Positions 1 to 10,109 of a stretch of 64,000 bases of DNA are shown piece after piece. Source of the stretch: Phymatolithon calcareum (lineage: Eukaryota; Rhodophyta; Florideophyceae; Hapalidiales). The position numbers and the translations under genes are program-made. The stretch lies in NCBI GenBank assembly GCA_977006965.1, contig OZ345377.1:434001-498000 (forward strand), in the 5' to 3' direction. The notes beneath the pieces were generated by a model. The model was not told the DNA's origin, did not search any database, and saw only the letters and a program-made list of their open reading frames with translations. Numbering within the stretch: the stretch's first letter is position 1; the number at the start of each line of letters is the position of its first letter.

Positions 1-207
1 ACCAGCAATACCTTTGCTGTATTCAGAGTCATCGCCTTGTAGATCACCTTCAGAAAAATTAGTGCTATCTTCGACGAAGAGCTGTCCTAGCCATCCTCTT
101 CTACTGTCATCATTTCCAAATACCTTGGGATTTGGAGGTCTTCTGCATATTCTGACTCTTCCTGTATCTTGCAAAGGTGATTTCTGTCGCGAAAAATAAT
201 TCGCCGT
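1..207 (-). CDS. Possible 3' exon running off the left edge
   Basis: The minus strand is open from position 207 to the window edge (69 codons). The reading is hydrophilic, with Arg-rich then acidic/Ser stretches. There is no Met near its beginning, and an in-frame TAA lies just upstream at 208-210, so it would have to be an exon behind an AG acceptor. I do not recognise the protein. An open run of this length can arise by chance, and the rest lies outside the window. Confidence 0.2.
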
Positions 208-395
208 TTACTGACCAGGTGTCTCGCAAACCTCGATGAACCCGTGCGAGACGTTACTGACTATTAACTACAGCATTGGGCCAATAGCTCGTGCGTGGAT
301 GTGTTCACGACGGAAGTTGCAATGAACGCGGGAAAAGAACTCTTGATACAAACTCGCAGTTTATTCGAGCTTGTCGGGGACAAGGCGTTTTATAC

Positions 396-1125
396 TTTTT
401 TATTCAAGTTTATTTAAAAGCCCCACAGACTTCCGAAGGTATGGGTAAGGCTTCCTCTGATGCTACCTACCTTTGTGCAGCTCACGAAACGCCCACTAGA
501 ATCGCGGACGGGAAAACTCAGGATTCAAGGTAATCCTATCTCAGTCCTCTACGAGATTGTTGGTGCTTGGACTCGACCGCTATTTGCCATGCCTTCTGCG
601 AATCAATACAGGCCTTCTTCGTTCTCCATGCGTTCTATGAGTGTCTTACTAAATAGTAAGGGCTCATCTAGCGCCTTTCTGCTTCCAGTCTTATTTCTCC
701 TTCGAGGTCGTACCCTGCTAGCACGCGTTCAAGGGTCTCCATATGCTCTCTGGCTCTTGTGCCGAATTTTTCGGCCATTCTTGTTGTTCACACCTGTTGG
801 AATCTGCCACAGGCATACTGCAGCGCGAGTTGCCTATGCTTCACCTTGGAGAACTTGAGGGGTACTGGAAATTCTCTTGTCTTCTCGTATGGAATCTTCC
901 TTTTCCACTTCGATTCGAGGCGGTCTCCTTCCATTGCCAGAAATTTAGATCGAAGTGTTTTTGAAGACTGGTTTGTTTGGATATGCTTTACAGCTGCACC
1001 GAAAGGCTCTCTGGTCTCCATCGCGGTGATATCTTTCCTTATGTACTGCCATTCATGGTTTTTTGTGCTTCCAGGCGCTTCATTTGAATACATTTGTTCT
1101 TGCGCCTTGTTCCTTCTCACAGCTG
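396..1125 (-). mobile_element. 5'-truncated LINE tail, copy A
   Basis: Reads on the minus strand and ends at 396 in an A-rich tail with AATAAA-like motifs. The ORF at 788-1120 contains a motif of the form K-x-RQLAxxxAxGRF, preceded by a KRKIPY-like stretch. The same motif recurs in the copies near 3.5-4.2, 14.35-14.8, 16.75-17.3 and 46.4-46.9 kb. In the last copy it lies downstream of a reverse transcriptase, so I read it as the C-terminal part of a LINE ORF2. This copy has a stop right after the GRF motif and a later frameshift compared with the copy at 16.97-17.24 kb, so it is dead. Confidence 0.6.
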
Positions 1126-1345
1126 CTTCGCTACTCCTTGCCAGCAGATGCGTTGGTAACTTTTTTAAAAAATCTCCCTTTCTTTCTTTCTGTCTTTTCT
1201 GCAGGTTTTGGAGTTGTCATAGAACAACTCCCAATCCTTACGGCTACAGTAGACTTTAACAGATCTTCTCTACTCAATGTTTGAAAGTATCCAGCAAGGA
1301 ACGCATTCGCGACCTCTGTATTTATTTGTGGGAACGACTGTGTAC

Positions 1346-1680
1346 AAATTATGTTATCGAAGATGCTGGCCGCCAGGACGAAATGAACAACAGCCGAAGA
1401 TGCAAGAGAGGCATCCTTTCCGGTGATACAATGGACCAAGGCCCGTCGCTGGGGATGGTTAGGATATGTTTTACGCATGGATGAGAAGAGTCTTGTCAAC
1501 AAGATAATGTTACAATGTGCACCCAGAACATGCTTCTCTTTCCTTAGCGATATTCCAAACCAAGATATCCAATCGGCTATCACAAACGCTTCCCACTTCA
1601 GAAAGTGGAATAAAAGGAAGCCTTCTAGACGTGCTAGTTTCTTAGGAGAATAAAGCAATCATCGTCATCATCACAAACTA
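1346..1680 (+). mobile_element. LINE 3'-end fragment of a second clade
   Basis: The plus-strand ORF at 1423-1653 begins in an RRWGWLGYVLRMDE-type motif, the familiar C-terminal signature of many non-LTR reverse transcriptases (R-x-LxWxGHVxRM). The stop is followed by AATAAA and a short TCATCATCAT-like tail. The corresponding place in the other palindrome arm (about 6030) lacks this segment and is continuous there. The insertion is therefore younger than the inverted duplication. The flanking duplication is imperfect (about 8-10 bp, ACAAATTATG/ACAAACTATA). Confidence 0.6.
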
Positions 1681-1932
1681 TATTCAAACTTTCTTGATGG
1701 TAGCCAGAAAATATTCAACTTGAGAACATTTTATTGGTATTCAGCTAGAGTACCGTTCAAGAGAGAATGCGCCTTGGAGACAAGCTGTGTCCCAACAGCA
1801 ACAGAATGTTATTGCGAAACTAGAAATTTAACTATTCCTATGCATCTTGGATTCAGGAACATCAAATTTCTGAACGACTTCAGCAGAAATCCTTCTGGAA
1901 AAAGAATACCATTCCCAGTACGAATGCGTGCT

Positions 1933-2130
1933 TTAACTTATTTGCTTCAGACTACAATTCTTCTTGACCTTGTATTTTCTGCCACAGGAATCTTTGAACT
2001 TCTTGCCAACCTTTTTGCATACCCTCTTGCTGTTACAGGCATCAGTGTAGCAACATTTCTTGGCCGACGCGGATGACACAAATATGACGAAAAAGAGCAC
2101 CAAAGCGAACATAAGCTTACTGGAAGCCAT
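1933..2130 (-). CDS. Secreted six-cysteine cationic peptide, copy 1
   Basis: A 65-aa preprotein. I start at ATG 2130; the longer reading to 2172 would need a GTG start. Residues 1-23 form a clear signal peptide with a Phe/Val/Leu core ending in SSASA. The mature peptide, about 42 aa, is very Lys/Arg-rich and has six cysteines spaced CC-x4-C-x5-C-x10-C-x9-C, suggesting three disulphides. Its size, charge and cysteines resemble antimicrobial or defensin-like peptides, but the spacing fits no family I can name, so that role is an inference. A TATA box lies about 110 bp upstream. An AATAAA on the minus strand near 1735 could end the transcript. It differs from copy 2 by a single Val/Ile change. 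Confidence 0.75.
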   Translation of the reverse strand: MASSKLMFALVLFFVIFVSSASAKKCCYTDACNSKRVCKKVGKKFKDSCGRKYKVKKNCSLKQIS

Positions 2131-2237
2131 CGTAAATGATGTAGTTTGTCGGTCTTTTCGGGAGCAGTTCACTGTAGACTAGCTGATTTGCTGCGGCGTT
2201 GGTCTGAGGAAGGACTAAAGACATGGCTCAGTCGCGT

Positions 2238-2244
2238 ATTTATA
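2238..2244 (-). promoter_or_regulatory. TATA box of peptide gene copy 1
   Basis: TATAAAT on the minus strand, about 108 bp upstream of the ATG at 2130. It is conserved at the same distance in copy 2. Confidence 0.55.
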
Positions 2245-3456
2245 CTGCACTTGCGACCCAAATGAGATGATAAAGAAATTATTTTTCTGGCGCCCAGGAA
2301 TGAGACAGGGTCAGCGTCGCACAGTTGAGTTCATAGCAGTTATGCTTGTCAGCCATTACTTTGCATGGAAGAACTAACATTTTTATACAAAATTCACTCC
2401 TGATTAAAACATTAAACATCGCGGCCACGACTTAGTAACCCCTCAAATCCACACACTAGTGATGTATTGTTGAAAGTTCAGATAGCTTCTCGAAATGCAT
2501 GTGAGGGAGGTCAATTCCAATTTCCCAGGAATGGGACGGGGTCAGCGTCGCACAGTTGAGTTCAGAGCCGTTGTGTATTCATACATTTTGGCTTTTACCC
2601 TAATGGAGCTAGCAGAGATTCGAGGGTCAAAGCTTCTTCCATTACATGCTATTGCTAGCAAGTTTGACTGCAGCTTTCACGTCTCGTCCAGGTACGTCAC
2701 CAAAGAGCGATTCTGGCGTTGGTCTGATGCATTATAGAAGCACCAGGCAGACCACGCAGCGTTCATCCATTATAAGACTGTGTCCAAGCCAGTTCCAGTC
2801 TAGATCTCTGGCCCGCATCACCATGTACAGTAGTTGTGCTTGTCAGACTTTGCTTTGCATGCGAAAACTAAAATATATATTCTAAATTCTGAACAAAACT
2901 CTACTACACTACTGATTAAAACATGAATTCTATTGACAATCCACAACAATGCAAACAGATACATTATCTCTAACTCTGCCCTTGTCAGATTCCTGAGCTG
3001 CGAAGAAACAAATATCACCCAATGCCAATTCATCATTGCGCACTTGATCAAGTTACCACACGTTCAAGAAATCCGGGTTAGCGGAAATTTGTTCACCGGG
3101 ATAGACAATCTGTCTTCCAAGGGACAGTGTTGGAATAGGGACACTTCATATTGTGTTTACAGCAAGGCGGAAGATTTAGATGAGGCCCAGCAGTAGATTA
3201 TACCCAGCCAAAAGGTATCAGCCAAACCTAGAAATAACAAGACTCTCGTAGTACACATCCATTAATGGACAAATTTGGATCGACTTGGTCATCCTACTTC
3301 TTGAATATATTCTGTAGATTTGTTTGTTAAAATGATTGAAAAATGGTCCAATTCGGGTGTTGGAAGTCACCTTTCGAACTATTCATTGCAGTTATAGAGC
3401 TTCAACACTATTTTCGCTTACTTCTCCTTGCTATGCAGAACTGGTTGCATATCATT

Positions 3457-4242
3457 TTTTTTTTTTTTTTTTTGAATTTTGAATTTATTAAACGCCCTCA
3501 GAAACACTCATAAGACTGTAAGGGAGATGCGTTTCAGATGCTACTACCTTGGTAGCTCCGTTACTCTGTTAAAGCCCGCAAAAGCTCGTTGCTATCGTCG
3601 TAGCCCTAGCTGCAAAAACCCTCCTCCATGGAGGGAAAAGCTTAGAGTCCACTTGTCCTGTTCGCGTGAATCTCAGCGTCGCCGTTCTATTTTGTCTTGG
3701 TCTATTCCATGTCGTCATAAAAGACGATTGTGAAGAATAGTACTTTGTCAAGTGCCTTTTCAGTCTCACTAGTCTCCTCTTCTGTTAGTCGATATCTTTG
3801 AAGGTACACTTCGAGCTTGTTCATGAGAGTTGGTACGATTTCACCGAATTTTTCTTCCAGAAGAGTGGTACTCAATGGGGGAAAACGTCCGAATGCCCAT
3901 TTAATCGCCAATTGGCGGTGACGTGCTTTCGGTAGTCTGATGATGGCGGGAGTAGACCCGGGAATATCATAAGGAATTTTCCTCTTTCTGCTCGCCTCCA
4001 AGCCGTCTCCTTCGTCTTTAAAGAGCAAGTCCCTCAACGATTTTGCTGAAACTCGTTGCTTAAGATAGGTTAGTGCCGTCTCGAATAGGTCGTGATGTAA
4101 CATTGATGATATGTCACGACACACCCATTGCAATTCCTCAACGTCTCTTTCCTCTCTTGGGACTGTGAGCAGGCCCATTTTTCTTGTTCTGGCTCGTTCA
4201 AGCATTCGTAACGCTAGAACTAGTCTTCTGTCTTCTGCATTA
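3457..4242 (-). mobile_element. LINE tail, copy C, in the palindrome spacer
   Basis: A minus-strand element of 786 bp ending in poly(A) (seen as a T run at 3457) and flanked by a perfect 15-bp duplication, TGGTTGCATATCATT, at 3442-3456 and 4243-4257. The ORF (3702-4268, beginning in flanking DNA) carries the KARHRQLAIKWAFGRFPP motif of the LINE family and a charged helical C-terminus. It is 5'-truncated. The ORF looks open, so the insertion may be fairly young. Confidence 0.8.
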
Positions 4243-5460
4243 TGGTTGCATATCATTGCTAGGACCATAACGATACTGGAGAAGTAGGCGAAAATAGTGT
4301 TGAAGCTCTATAACTGCAATGAATAGTTCGAAAGGTGACTTCCAACACCCGAATTGGACCATTTTTCAATCATTTTAACAAACAAATCTACAGAATATAT
4401 TCAAGAAGTAGGATGACCAAGTCGATCCAAATTTGTCCATTAATGGATGTGTACTACGAGAGTCTTGTTATTTCTAGGTTTGGCTGATACCTTTTGGCTG
4501 GGTATAATCTACTGCTGGGCCTCATCTAAATCTTCCGCCTTGCTGTAAACACAATATGAAGTGTCCCTATTCCAACACTGTCCCTTGGAAGACAGATTGT
4601 CTATCCCGGTGAACAAATTTCCGCTAACCCGGATTTCTTGAACGTGTGGTAACTTGATCAAGTGCGCAATGATGAATTGGCATTGGGTGATATTTGTTTC
4701 TTCGCAGCTCAGGGATCTGACAAGGGCAGAGTTAGAGATAATGTATCTGTTTGCATTGTTGTGGATTGTCAATAGAATTCATGTTTTAATCAGTAGTGTA
4801 GTAGAGTTTTGTTCAGAATTTAGAATATATATTTTAGTTTTCGCATGCAAAGCAAAGTCTGACAAGCACAACTACTGTACATGGTGATGCGGGCCAGAGA
4901 TCTAGACTGGAACTGGCTTGGACACAGTCTTATAATGGATGAACGCTGCGTGGTCTGCCTGGTGCTTCTATAATGCATCAGACCAACGCCAGAATCGCTC
5001 TTTGGTGACGTACCTGGACGAGACGTGAAAGCTGCAGTCAAACTTGCTAGCAATAGCATGTAATGGAAGAAGCTTTGACCCTCGAATCTCTGCTAGCTCC
5101 ATTAGGGTAAAAGCCAAAATGTATGAATACACAACGGCTCTGAACTCAACTGTGCGACGCTGACCCCGTCCCATTCCTAGGAAATTGGAATTGACCTCCC
5201 TCACATGCATTTCGAGAAGCTATCTGAACTTTCAACAATACATCACTAGTGTGTGGATTTGAGGGGTTACTAAGTCGTGGCCGCGATGTTTAATGTTTTA
5301 ATCAGGAGTGAATTTTGTATAAAAATGTTAGTTCTTCCATGCAAAGTAATGGCTGACAAGCATAACTGCTATGAACTCAACTGTGCGACGCTGACCCTGT
5401 CTCATTCCTGGGCGCCAGAAAAATAATTTCTTTATCATCTCATTTGGGTCGCAAGTGCAG

Positions 5461-5467
5461 TATAAAT
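5461..5467 (+). promoter_or_regulatory. TATA box of peptide gene copy 2
   Basis: TATAAAT, about 114 bp upstream of the ATG at 5575. It mirrors the box of copy 1. Confidence 0.55.
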
Positions 5468-5574
5468 ACGCGACTGAGCCATGTCTGTAGTCCTTCCTCA
5501 GACCAACGCCGCAGCAAATCAGCTAGTCTACAGTGAACTGCTCCCGAAAAGACCGACAAACTACATCATTTACG

Positions 5575-5772
5575 ATGGCTTCCAGTAAGCTTATGTTCGC
5601 TTTGGTGCTCTTTTTCGTCATATTTGTGTCATCCGCGTCGGCCAAGAAATGTTGCTACACTGATGCCTGTAACAGCAAGAGGATATGCAAAAAGGTTGGC
5701 AAGAAGTTCAAAGATTCCTGTGGCAGAAAATACAAGGTCAAGAAGAATTGTAGTCTGAAGCAAATAAGTTAA
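5575..5772 (+). CDS. Secreted six-cysteine cationic peptide, copy 2
   Basis: A 65-aa preprotein identical to copy 1 except Ile for Val just before the fourth cysteine. It has the same signal peptide and cysteine pattern. The start at 5575 is the first ATG in frame and gives a proper signal peptide. A plus-strand AATAAA near 5968 would give a 3' UTR of about 200 bases. The two genes are transcribed divergently from the palindrome centre, about 3.4 kb apart. The preserved frame in both arms suggests recent duplication, gene conversion between arms, or selection. Confidence 0.75.
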   Translation: MASSKLMFALVLFFVIFVSSASAKKCCYTDACNSKRICKKVGKKFKDSCGRKYKVKKNCSLKQIS

Positions 5773-6108
5773 AGTACGCATTCGTACTGGGAATGGTATT
5801 CTTTTTCCAGAAGGATTTCTGCTGAAGTCGTTCAGAAATTTGATGTTCCTGAATCCAAGATGCATAGGAATAGTTAAATTTCTAGTTTCGCAATAACATT
5901 CTGTTGCTGTTGGGACACAGCTTGTCTCCAAGGCGCATTCTCTCTTGAACGGTACTCTAGCTGAATACCAATAAAATGTTCTCAGGTTGAATATTTTCTG
6001 GCTACCATCAGGGAGGTTTGAACATAAATTGTACACAGTCGTTCCTACAAACAGCTAAAGAGAGCGCGAAAGCGTTTCTTGCTGGATACTTTTGAACATT
6101 GAGTAGAG

Positions 6109-6370
6109 AAGAAGAAGGGTAGATTTTTATTTAAAAGTTACCAACGCATCCTGCAGACGCTTGGGGCAACTTTGCGAAGGCCATACGGCCACAGAAAGCA
6201 TATTTCTTGGTTGAACGTTTACATGGTCGGCTGTGACTCGATCTGGTGGAATACCAAAACCTACTTCTGACCCATAATTGGGCCTCGAGGGGGAAAATCT
6301 TCCACTATACTATGTTACGCGTAGTCGACGGGGAAGGGGCCGGAGAAATAGTAGCGAAGCAGCGGTCATG
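6109..6370 (-). mobile_element. LINE/retroposon 3' tail, copy F
   Basis: On the minus strand this ends in AAATAAAAATCTACCC followed by a TTC-rich tail. It is clearly similar to the element at 8321-8633 over its first ~200 bp. The last coding-like residues read as an LPQASA-type C-terminus before a stop in the AAATAAA region. Target duplications are not clear. A shorter, degenerate mirror copy lies outside the left arm (about 1126-1190). Confidence 0.5.
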
Positions 6371-6429
6371 AAAGGTTGAGAAGCTACCGTGATCTTCTGT
6401 GCTTAGAGTTGAAATATTTGTCCCAACTC

Positions 6430-6665
6430 CACTTAAGTACTACATATCCATGAATAGACAAATTTAGACAAAATTGGGCATCCTACTTTTTGAATATATT
6501 CTGTAGATTTGTTTGTTAAAATGATTGAAAAATGGTCCATTTCGGGTGTTGGAAGCCACCTTTCAAAGTATCTTGCTGAGCTTCAACGTTATTCCAACTT
6601 TTTTCTCCCTTATCCTTAAGGTCCTAGCAATGATGTGCGACCAGTTCTGCATAGCAAGAGTAAAG
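6430..6665 (+). repeat. Third copy of the palindrome's inner end plus spacer
   Basis: Similar to the inner part of the left arm (about 3250-3427) and continues directly into the original spacer, in the order seen when the right arm is read inwards, ending in GTTCTGCATAGCAAG. It then changes to unrelated sequence. It lacks the LINE found in the palindrome spacer, so it also serves as an empty site. Confidence 0.7.
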
Positions 6666-6669
6666 TTCT

Positions 6670-7205
6670 TGCAGCCCGAAATGTTGCGTTTTTAGCTAGC
6701 AAACGACGGTTTTAGTCGACGAAGAAACGGCCTGCAACTTTATTGTTTCTCGTGTGCTCGGGAAAAGGAAAAAATACATGCCAAGGAATTCCTGTAAAGA
6801 ATACGTCAAGCATAAAATGAGATCCGTAGTCGAACATGCAAGCTCTGTACATCATGTAAACGAACAGGCATATTTAGACACAAAAACACACCGCTTTGTG
6901 TGCAGCTTCGCACACAGTTCACCAAATCACCCCAAACATTCTCAGCTCGGACGCATGTCCGCGAAGAAGGACGAGAAATGCTGCACGAAGTATTGCGATA
7001 CGCGGGAGACTCACAATAAAGTTTACTTTACTGTATACCGATAAACCTCAATTTTTGCAGTACGAGAGTGTTAACTTCTTGATATACTTGGCGTTCTCCA
7101 AGTCGCCACATTTACTGACTTGGCGCTCTCTGATTCATCACAGTCCGCCTCCGTTGGCGGTAACTCTTTCTGAGCATAACCGCACATGCACCGCAAAAAT
7201 AGACA
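6670..7205. other. No supportable gene
   Basis: Only short ORFs without recognisable features. An AATAAA occurs at about 7015 on the plus strand, but I cannot assign a transcript to it. Confidence 0.4.
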
Positions 7206-7480
7206 TCAAAAAACCATGCGTCCGTACAGCAAGATGGTGAAGACGACCAGGGCACTTGCTAACAAAATCACATCATTTCCTCTCAAGTACGGAAGCCAGC
7301 GTAGGGAAATGTAAACGTTGAGCAACAGAATGCCTTCCCACGCGCCTCCCAACACAATCCCAAACCAGCACTCTAAAGCAGGTGCTCTGAAGTTGATCGC
7401 CCTGCATATACCTTCGTTGGAAGGCGCGACGTTGGCGGGCGTTGCGAGATAATCAGTTTCCGCAGAGGGCTCCTGTTGAC
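7206..7480 (-). CDS. Probable last exon of a membrane protein
   Basis: An open minus-strand frame without a Met start. It runs from just after in-frame stops near 7490 to a TGA at 7206-7208, about 85 codons. A polar stretch is followed by two strongly hydrophobic segments. The first lies around an ECWFGIVLGGAWEG motif and continues to LLLNVYISLRW. The second is VILLASALVVFTILLYG, followed by a short RMVF tail. This looks like the C-terminal end of a polytopic membrane protein. It must be spliced to an upstream exon; an AG at the start of the open run (CAACAG/GAG) is a possible acceptor. I cannot name the family. Confidence 0.4.
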
Positions 7481-8009
7481 AGGCGCGTCATATTCATTTG
7501 AATGCGCCACATTGTCAGACATTTGATCTTCCATCAGAATATGCCGGGACGGTAACGCGACGGAGAAGTAGGGCGGCGAGGTCCCTTTAAGTGGGTCTAT
7601 GGTCATATGCCGGCTCGAGGAATGGAAGTGAAGGTGGAGTGGGATTGGAACGTAGCTTGGGATTGTGACAATCCAGACGCCTTCTCTGTAGTTGAGCGAG
7701 GGTGTGTGTGATGCAAATGAAACCAAAGGGGGCACCAGAACTATGATGAGATCTGCAAGCAGACTTGGAGGTGGGTAAAAAGAAGAAGAAAAACGTTCAA
7801 CGTTGGCTGGTGGACATAGGCATGGATGGATGGATGTGAGTTTACCTGAAGCTCTGGTTGTCTATTTAGCACCTCGATTAGACAGATGTTAGTTGCACCA
7901 TTTCTACTGCACTCCCGAAATCTCACATTGTTCACACTCCAAAACCTGCAAGCTAAGATCATGTTGCAAATGGCTACAAACGGGTGCCAGAGAGTCCTTT
8001 GATGAGGAC

Positions 8010-8085
8010 CCAGCTCATGCTATCAATAGGATAGAATGGAAGAAACTTAGACCCTCGAATCTCTGCGAGCCCCATTAGGAGAAAG
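8010..8085. repeat. Small fragment of the palindrome arm
   Basis: About 70 bp similar to 5055-5125 in the right arm (shared core ACCCTCGAATCTCTGC). The rest of 7490-8305 shows nothing I can support. Confidence 0.45.
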
Positions 8086-8320
8086 GGAAAAATGAATTAA
8101 AAAGCCAGCACAGGAGGCCGCGCAGCTCCTGCCTTCTCGTCAGCGTATTTTCTATCCACCAAGCCATTTTAGTGCATCGAATATCGATTTCACCTGGGGA
8201 ACCTCGACGCCCATGATCCAAACGTTACAATACAGGACGCGGCCCTCGTAATTTCGCAATGTTGGCCACAAATACGAACAAAAACGTTTTTATGGAGGAC
8301 TATACCTTCTCGGTACGAAG

Positions 8321-8633
8321 AAGAAGAAGGGTAGATTTTTATTTAAAAGCTACCAACGCATCTGCGGACGCTTGGGGCAACTTTCCTAAGGCCAAGAGGT
8401 TTTGGCTAGATTCTGTCTATGGAGGCGCTTTCTTTTCTTGTTGGTGTAACACGATTCAGTGGACTACAAAAACCCACCTCTGGTCTCCTTCGGGACCTCG
8501 AGGGGGAAAGTTACTCTCCTGCCCTGTGACACGCTGTGATTTCAAGTTGCGGGCAGTCCTTACTTGTCCACAGTCTGGAACATGGTTAGGAGCTCGTCGA
8601 GTGCTCGCTTAGTCGAGGTGCTGTCCTCTTTGG
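8321..8633 (-). mobile_element. Short retroposon tail, copy G, with 15-bp target duplication
   Basis: A minus-strand insertion of 313 bp flanked by a perfect duplication, CTTCTCGGTACGAAG, at 8306-8320 and 8634-8648. The 3' end is AAATAAAAATCTACCC plus a (CTT)-like tail rather than pure A. It is related to the copy at 6109-6370. A short coding-like reading ends in ADALVAFK and a stop, so it is probably the 5'-truncated end of a LINE ORF. Confidence 0.8.
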
Positions 8634-8649
8634 CTTCTCGGTACGAAGC

Positions 8650-10109
8650 ACTACTGTGCTGTACACTGGAATATGAAGGAGCGTCTCTAATTTAATTTTC
8701 CGAATGCATTTGCTGACGCTCGACCTCTTATGAGCCACGAGGAATCTGTGCCACGGGATTCCAAAGGCGCCACTTCCACAAACTGGCTCTGTCAAAAAGA
8801 CTCCAAAAACCTTCCTCCGATCTACAAAAATGTGACTTTCCTAGTCGCATCTGTGCCGAAGCTCTATGGGCGAGATTATCGACGACCCAGGTCGGCCGTA
8901 CCATACGGCGATCCGGGCGGGGACGAATGTCGTTCCCAGTTGCGTCTGGGCTGGAATCCCAGGTTGGTCGATTAGAGGCAACGGGATTGTGTTCATCAAT
9001 TCCAAAGAGAGTTGAATTCCAAAATTGATTGGAGAAATGGACGTTGGCACTCCAAGATTTTCGGAATGGGCGATTCTTAAGAATACAATTTCAAGGAGCG
9101 CGGAAGAACTTTTATCAAACAATCGTAGCAAGGACAAAGACGAATGTCCTACGCGTCGAGCAGTAACGGCACACAATGAACCACCTGTAAAATACAGTTT
9201 GACCACAGCACCGTTCGGCCGCACGTCGATCCGTTTCAACTGGTGTCCTTGATATTGTCATACCTAGCTCGTAGCCCGCATTAACCGTCACGAGAACCGG
9301 TCCAGCGCGACCATCACTGAACCGAAGTCCAATGTATCGAAATACCCCGAGCTCAAGATCATAGCACCTGCCAACTCGCGAGCTCGCGCATCTCAACAAA
9401 AAGATACCAAAGTGCATCCGTGCAACATCTGCCTCCGTCCGCTCGACCGCATCGAGCAATCGTTTCTTTTGTTCTCCCTCCCATCCCCTTTTGTTCTTCT
9501 AGATTAGTTCAGGGAAGCGGAAGTCCAGGGTTTGACGAGGTTGAACTCTGGATGGAGCTTCTCAGATGCGCTGGGCCAGGCCCGGTAGCAATATAGGTTG
9601 CGATTTCCTCGAGGGCTCCACCCGCTGACCACACATTTCCGACACAGCTCTATTGCGTTCCCTGAAGTTCTGAAGTTCGGCCACCTAGCGGAGAACGAGA
9701 TTAATTCTTCTTTCTTTTAGTCAAACACTTGGATGCACTGAAGTCCATACATTAGCAGAGCAGAACAACGCTAGACAAGAAAAAAGACCAATAAGTTGTC
9801 CGCAAACCTGGACGTGGTCCTCAATGGCGCCTAGACAACGCAGCGAGCGCGTTTCGTGTATGCTGCCCTACTGTATTCTTCCCAAAAAATCATAAGTGTG
9901 GGGCACATGCCCTCCGGGATGCCACAGTGCGGAAAGAATTGGTCAGCACTGTTATCTGGGGCTGCCGAGCACAGGCAAATATGTAAGGAGGCTCTGCGGA
10001 AGATCAAAGACTGGTTTAATTTGTGACGTCGCCATGCATTGTCCTCATGGTATCGCAGGAAAAGGACATGAAGGTTTCGAAAATCAGGTATCCTTTCATG
10101 AGCAGTTAG
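8650..10109. other. No firm gene
   Basis: Two overlapping minus-strand ORFs (8841-9239 and 9115-9459) are the only long ones. They overlap in different frames and have no motif I recognise; a frameshifted or spliced gene is possible but unproven. Confidence 0.3.

Larger units (their letters stand above)
1265..3427. repeat. Left arm of a large inverted repeat
   Basis: Apart from the LINE insertion at 1346-1680, this stretch is a near-identical reverse complement of 4278-6111. Only scattered single-base differences show (for example one Val/Ile change in the gene, and CCAGG versus CCTAG near 2525/5180). Weaker similarity with indels continues outwards into a LINE-tail sequence near 1126-1190. 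The arm holds one small secreted-peptide gene and an internally duplicated promoter-side block (2297-2430 resembles parts of 2527-2930). Confidence 0.9.
4278..6111. repeat. Right arm of the large inverted repeat
   Basis: Reverse complement of 1265-3427, without the LINE found there. Without the LINE at 3457-4242 the spacer between the arms was only about 49 bp. The arm contains copy 2 of the peptide gene, transcribed away from the centre. Confidence 0.9.

Noticed and set aside
2933-3196. ORFs repeated in both palindrome arms (e.g. 2933-3196 and its mirror at 4509-4772)
   Set aside because: They are identical only because the arms are; no signal peptide, domain or third copy in frame supports them.
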